NCBI RefSeq assembly: GCF_030694375.1
Contig: NZ_JAUXYL010000026.1
Span: 124,001-188,000 of the forward strand
Reading direction: 5' to 3'
Origin: Algoriphagus sp.
Lineage (GTDB): Bacteria > Bacteroidota > Bacteroidia > Cytophagales > Cyclobacteriaceae
DNA: 64,000 nt
The position numbers and the translations under genes were made by a program. The notes beneath the pieces are model-generated. The model was not told the origin of the DNA. It made no database searches and saw nothing but the letters and a program-made list of their open reading frames with translations. Of the stretch, positions 61,553 to 64,000 are shown in pieces (the first letter of the stretch is position 1; every line of letters begins with the position of its first letter).

Positions 61553-61720
61553 AGTCAACTCCAAAATTTTTAACCGCTTGAGTAAAAGATTTCAATGTCT
61601 CGGTGTCCGATGTCCGGTGACCGTCGACCTGGGTTTGTTCTAGGAGGGGGTTCAAACTTCAAGTTTTTCAAAGAATCATAACTGCTCCTTTTTCGTTAAA
61701 TTGCTTAAAAAAAAATATAT

Positions 61721-61945
61721 ATGGAAAAGATAAGTATTGAAGTTAATGCTGATTTGGCAAAGGCATGGGAGGATGCTTCTGCTGATTTTAAAAAAGAAAT
61801 TTCCGAATTAATTGAAAGTCAAATTAAGCAGGCACTCGGTCGAGGGGATAAAGAAAAAGTATTGGAATATCTTGAGGAACTTCGTTCGAAATTGGAATCA
61901 AGAGGACTTACGCAAGAAATTTTGAGTCCATCTGGTTTTTTTTGA
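61721..61945 (+). CDS. Small antitoxin-like protein without a toxin gene
   Basis: 74 residues with an ATG start. The sequence is EVNADLAKAWEDASADFKKEISELIESQIKQALGRGD, then a helical middle and LESRGLTQEILSPSGFF. From memory this resembles small antitoxin-type proteins of cyanobacteria and Bacteroidetes with a conserved RGLTPEIL-type end. No toxin-like reading frame lies directly downstream (61946-62180), so it may be orphan or act on a distant partner. The 202 bases upstream hold GGTGTCCGATGTCCGGTGACCG (about 61600) and no clear promoter. Confidence 0.6.
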   Translation: MEKISIEVNADLAKAWEDASADFKKEISELIESQIKQALGRGDKEKVLEYLEELRSKLESRGLTQEILSPSGFF

Positions 61946-62180
61946 GAAGGAAATAATCTAATTATTTTATTTTCAACTGCTTTTCCGCTCAGTCTCAAAT
62001 ATCCATACTTCCTAACATCCTTACTTCCCAACCTCCTTTCCTCCATACCTCCCTTTTTCACGTTCCTTTAACACTATCTTCATTTTTACAGAATAAAATT
62101 TCGAATTCATAGCAATTTGTTAACAACCTAAACATTATGGATTCATGTCGCTACGGTAGCTTTCGATCAAAACCAATAGT

Positions 62181-63050
62181 GTGAAGACTGATTACAAAAC
62201 CATCGTCATCTCTGACGTTCACTTAGGCACCAAAGGCTCCAAAGCCAAGGAAATTGCCCGATTTCTGAAACAGTACCGCTGCGAGAACCTCATCCTCAAC
62301 GGCGACATCATCGACGGTTGGCAACTCAAAAAATCCGGAAGCTGGAAAAGAAAGCACACCCGTTTTTTTAACCGGATCCTAAAAATGATCGAAAATCACA
62401 GTACGAATGTATTCTACCTTCGAGGAAATCATGACGACTTTCTGGAGCAAATTCTGCCCTTACAAATCGGAAAACTCCGCATCCAAACTGACATGATCTA
62501 CGAGTCTTTTGGAAAAAAATACTTCATCACGCATGGCGATGTTTTTGACAGTGTGACGACCAATCTGCGGTGGATTGCCTATGTAGGCGATATCGGCTAT
62601 ACTTTTTTACTTTGGCTCAATCGGGTAGTAAATCACTACCGGAGAAAGAGCGGACTGCCCTACTTCTCGCTTTCTCAGTACATCAAGGGAAAAGTAAAAT
62701 CTGCCGTATCCTACGTGGATCAATACGAGAGCGAACTGGCAAAAATGGCGCGAGTAAAAGGCTGTGACGGTATTATTTGCGGTCATATTCACCAAGCAGA
62801 AAATCGAATTATCGATGGCATCGAATACATGAATTCAGGCGATTGGGTGGAAACGATGAGCGCCTTGGCCGAAGATCACGAAGGCAATTGGCAACTGATC
62901 TATTACAATGAAATTGATTTCAAAAGCATTCAGATTGAAGCACAAACTAGCCTTAGCATTATTGAGGAAGAGCGACCTGTGATTCCGCTGCGCAAAGTTT
63001 CCTTCGAATCATTCAAAGAAGACGTCAATCCACCTTCTTACCGTCTATAA
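62181..63050 (+). CDS. LpxH-like calcineurin-fold phosphoesterase (UDP-2,3-diacylglucosamine hydrolase-like)
   Basis: 289 residues from a GTG start (no upstream ATG fits). Metal-binding motifs are in place: SDVHLG (Asp12, His14), NGDIIDGW, RGNHDD, THGDVFD and GHIHQAE. The family hydrolyses UDP-2,3-diacylglucosamine in lipid A synthesis in Gammaproteobacteria; in Bacteroidetes several paralogues exist and the substrate of this one is uncertain. It stops two bases before the next gene, a glycosyltransferase, and they may act on the same surface glycolipid. Confidence 0.85.
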   Translation: MKTDYKTIVISDVHLGTKGSKAKEIARFLKQYRCENLILNGDIIDGWQLKKSGSWKRKHTRFFNRILKMIENHSTNVFYLRGNHDDFLEQILPLQIGKLRIQTDMIYESFGKKYFITHGDVFDSVTTNLRWIAYVGDIGYTFLLWLNRVVNHYRRKSGLPYFSLSQYIKGKVKSAVSYVDQYESELAKMARVKGCDGIICGHIHQAENRIIDGIEYMNSGDWVETMSALAEDHEGNWQLIYYNEIDFKSIQIEAQTSLSIIEEERPVIPLRKVSFESFKEDVNPPSYRL

Positions 63051-63051
63051 A

Positions 63052-64000
63052 ATGAATTTCCTTTTTATAGTTCAGGGAGAAGGCAGAGGTCACATGACCC
63101 AGGCGATTGCATTTGGCAAACTATTGGAAACGAATGGTCACAGACTGGTTGGAGTGATTTTGGGGAAAAGCAAACGAAGGGCAGTACCGGAGTTTTTTGA
63201 GCGGGAAATCAGCGCTCCGATCTATTTGATAGATAGCCCAAACTTCGAAACTGACGGGAATCAAAAGAAAGTTTCGATCCAAAAAACCATTCTGAAAAAC
63301 AGTCTGAAGCTGAAGACTTTTCACAAAAGTCTAAGAGCGATCGACCAAATTGTTGAAGCCAAAAACCCGGATGTTATTCTGAATTTTTACGACCTGTTGG
63401 GTGGACTTTACAATTTTATTTACCGTCCAAAAGCCAAGTTTTGGGTAATAGGACATCAATACTTGATCGATCATCCAAGCTTCCAATTTGCTCCGAACAG
63501 ACCGTTTGACAAATTTCTTTTTCGACTCAACACTGCATTGACAAGTTTGGGTGCGGATGAACGCTTAGCACTTAGCTTTTTGCCCCAAATCCGCTATGCA
63601 AATCAAAACCTGAGGGTCGTTCCGCCGCTGCTTAGGCCTGAAGTGAAGCTTCTGGATTCAAAACAAGGAGATTTTTATTTGGCGTACATGGTCAATCCAG
63701 GGTATGCAGAAGAGGTTATTTATTTTGCGGAAGCAAATCCTCACCTTCAGATCAAAGCCTATTGGGATAAAAAAGAAGCTGCCGAAACCGAGTTTCCGCT
63801 TTCAAATCTGAGCTTTCATCGAGTTCATGACAAAAACTTCCTTCAGGACATGGCCAATTGCAAAGGATTGGTGTGTACCGCAGGATTTGAATCGGTATGT
63901 GAAGCCAAATATCTAGGAAAGCCTGTGATGATGATTCCCGTGGCAGGGCAGTACGAACAGGCCTGCAATGCCTTGGATGCGGAAGCTTCGGGTGTGGGAA
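63052..64000 (+). CDS. Glycosyltransferase, MurG/GT28-like (cut by window edge)
   Basis: 316 codons from the ATG at 63052 to the right edge, with the frame open. It begins MNFLFIVQGEGRGHMTQAIAFGKLLE, the N-terminal nucleotide-sugar fold motif of GT28-type enzymes, and contains a C-terminal donor site with FESVCEAKYLGKPVMMIPVAGQYEQ. The sugar donor and acceptor are unknown. The ATG is two bases after the LpxH-like gene, suggesting one operon. Confidence 0.82.
   Translation, partial: MNFLFIVQGEGRGHMTQAIAFGKLLETNGHRLVGVILGKSKRRAVPEFFEREISAPIYLIDSPNFETDGNQKKVSIQKTILKNSLKLKTFHKSLRAIDQIVEAKNPDVILNFYDLLGGLYNFIYRPKAKFWVIGHQYLIDHPSFQFAPNRPFDKFLFRLNTALTSLGADERLALSFLPQIRYANQNLRVVPPLLRPEVKLLDSKQGDFYLAYMVNPGYAEEVIYFAEANPHLQIKAYWDKKEAAETEFPLSNLSFHRVHDKNFLQDMANCKGLVCTAGFESVCEAKYLGKPVMMIPVAGQYEQACNALDAEASGVG

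Overview
The window reads as chromosomal DNA of a Bacteroidetes bacterium, most likely in the order Cytophagales (an Algoriphagus/Cyclobacteriaceae-like marine or soil aerobe). This assignment is inferred from gene content, not from a database search. The evidence is: an alternative complex III (act) operon joined to an A1-type cytochrome oxidase operon; PyrR/PyrB; many outer-membrane beta-barrels with AQ-type signal peptides; weak or absent Shine-Dalgarno sequences; and several exact matches to the Bacteroidetes housekeeping promoter TTTG-N19-TAnnTTTG. I see no transposase, integrase, prophage or CRISPR array.

Layout. 1-4 kb: a truncated exported protein and a 1234-residue NtrY-like histidine kinase. 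4-21 kb, minus strand: the aerobic respiratory block. It starts at an exact promoter (21009-21039) and runs actA-B-C-D-E-F, ctaC, ctaD, ctaA, cyoE, two subunit III genes and subunit IV to a terminator at 5947-5973. After a pair of tandem repeats it continues with a SCO copper chaperone, a DUF420 protein and a small CxxC membrane protein. 21-24 kb: tRNA-Cys(GCA), ribosomal protein S1 with a possible pseudoknot leader, and a PlsC acyltransferase. 24-31 kb: small hypothetical proteins, a cystathionine beta-synthase-like enzyme, an ABC transporter and an outer-membrane barrel. 31-37 kb: an EVE-domain protein, a secreted protein, pyrR-pyrB and a PolX-like protein whose polymerase site looks lost. 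37-41.5 kb: a six-gene plus-strand run with a small membrane protein, an ECF sigma factor, an anti-sigma-like membrane protein, two paralogous barrels and a DUF4097 protein, probably a cell-envelope response module. 41.6-48.3 kb: a PaaE-type reductase, purB, an FKBP isomerase and a sigma-54 regulator/histidine kinase pair. 48.5-55.2 kb: ammonifying nitrite reductase (nrfH-nrfA) with a dedicated porin-like protein and a fused cytochrome c biogenesis protein (ccsBA). 55-64 kb: a GT39 glycosyltransferase, a zinc metallopeptidase, a repeat-rich spacer, an S9 peptidase, a solitary antitoxin-like protein, an LpxH-like phosphoesterase and a truncated glycosyltransferase.

How the genes work together. 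ActABCDEF oxidises menaquinol and hands electrons to CtaCDE, while CtaA, CyoE and SCO supply heme A and copper. NrfHA would take electrons from the same quinol pool to reduce nitrite when oxygen is low, with CcsBA attaching the many c-type hemes that both branches need. The most unusual features are the repeat family whose end coincides with the start codons of two unrelated genes, the rpsA leader pairing, the sigma/anti-sigma/barrel module, the hexaheme ActA, the extra N-terminal helices on CtaC and the degenerate PolX.
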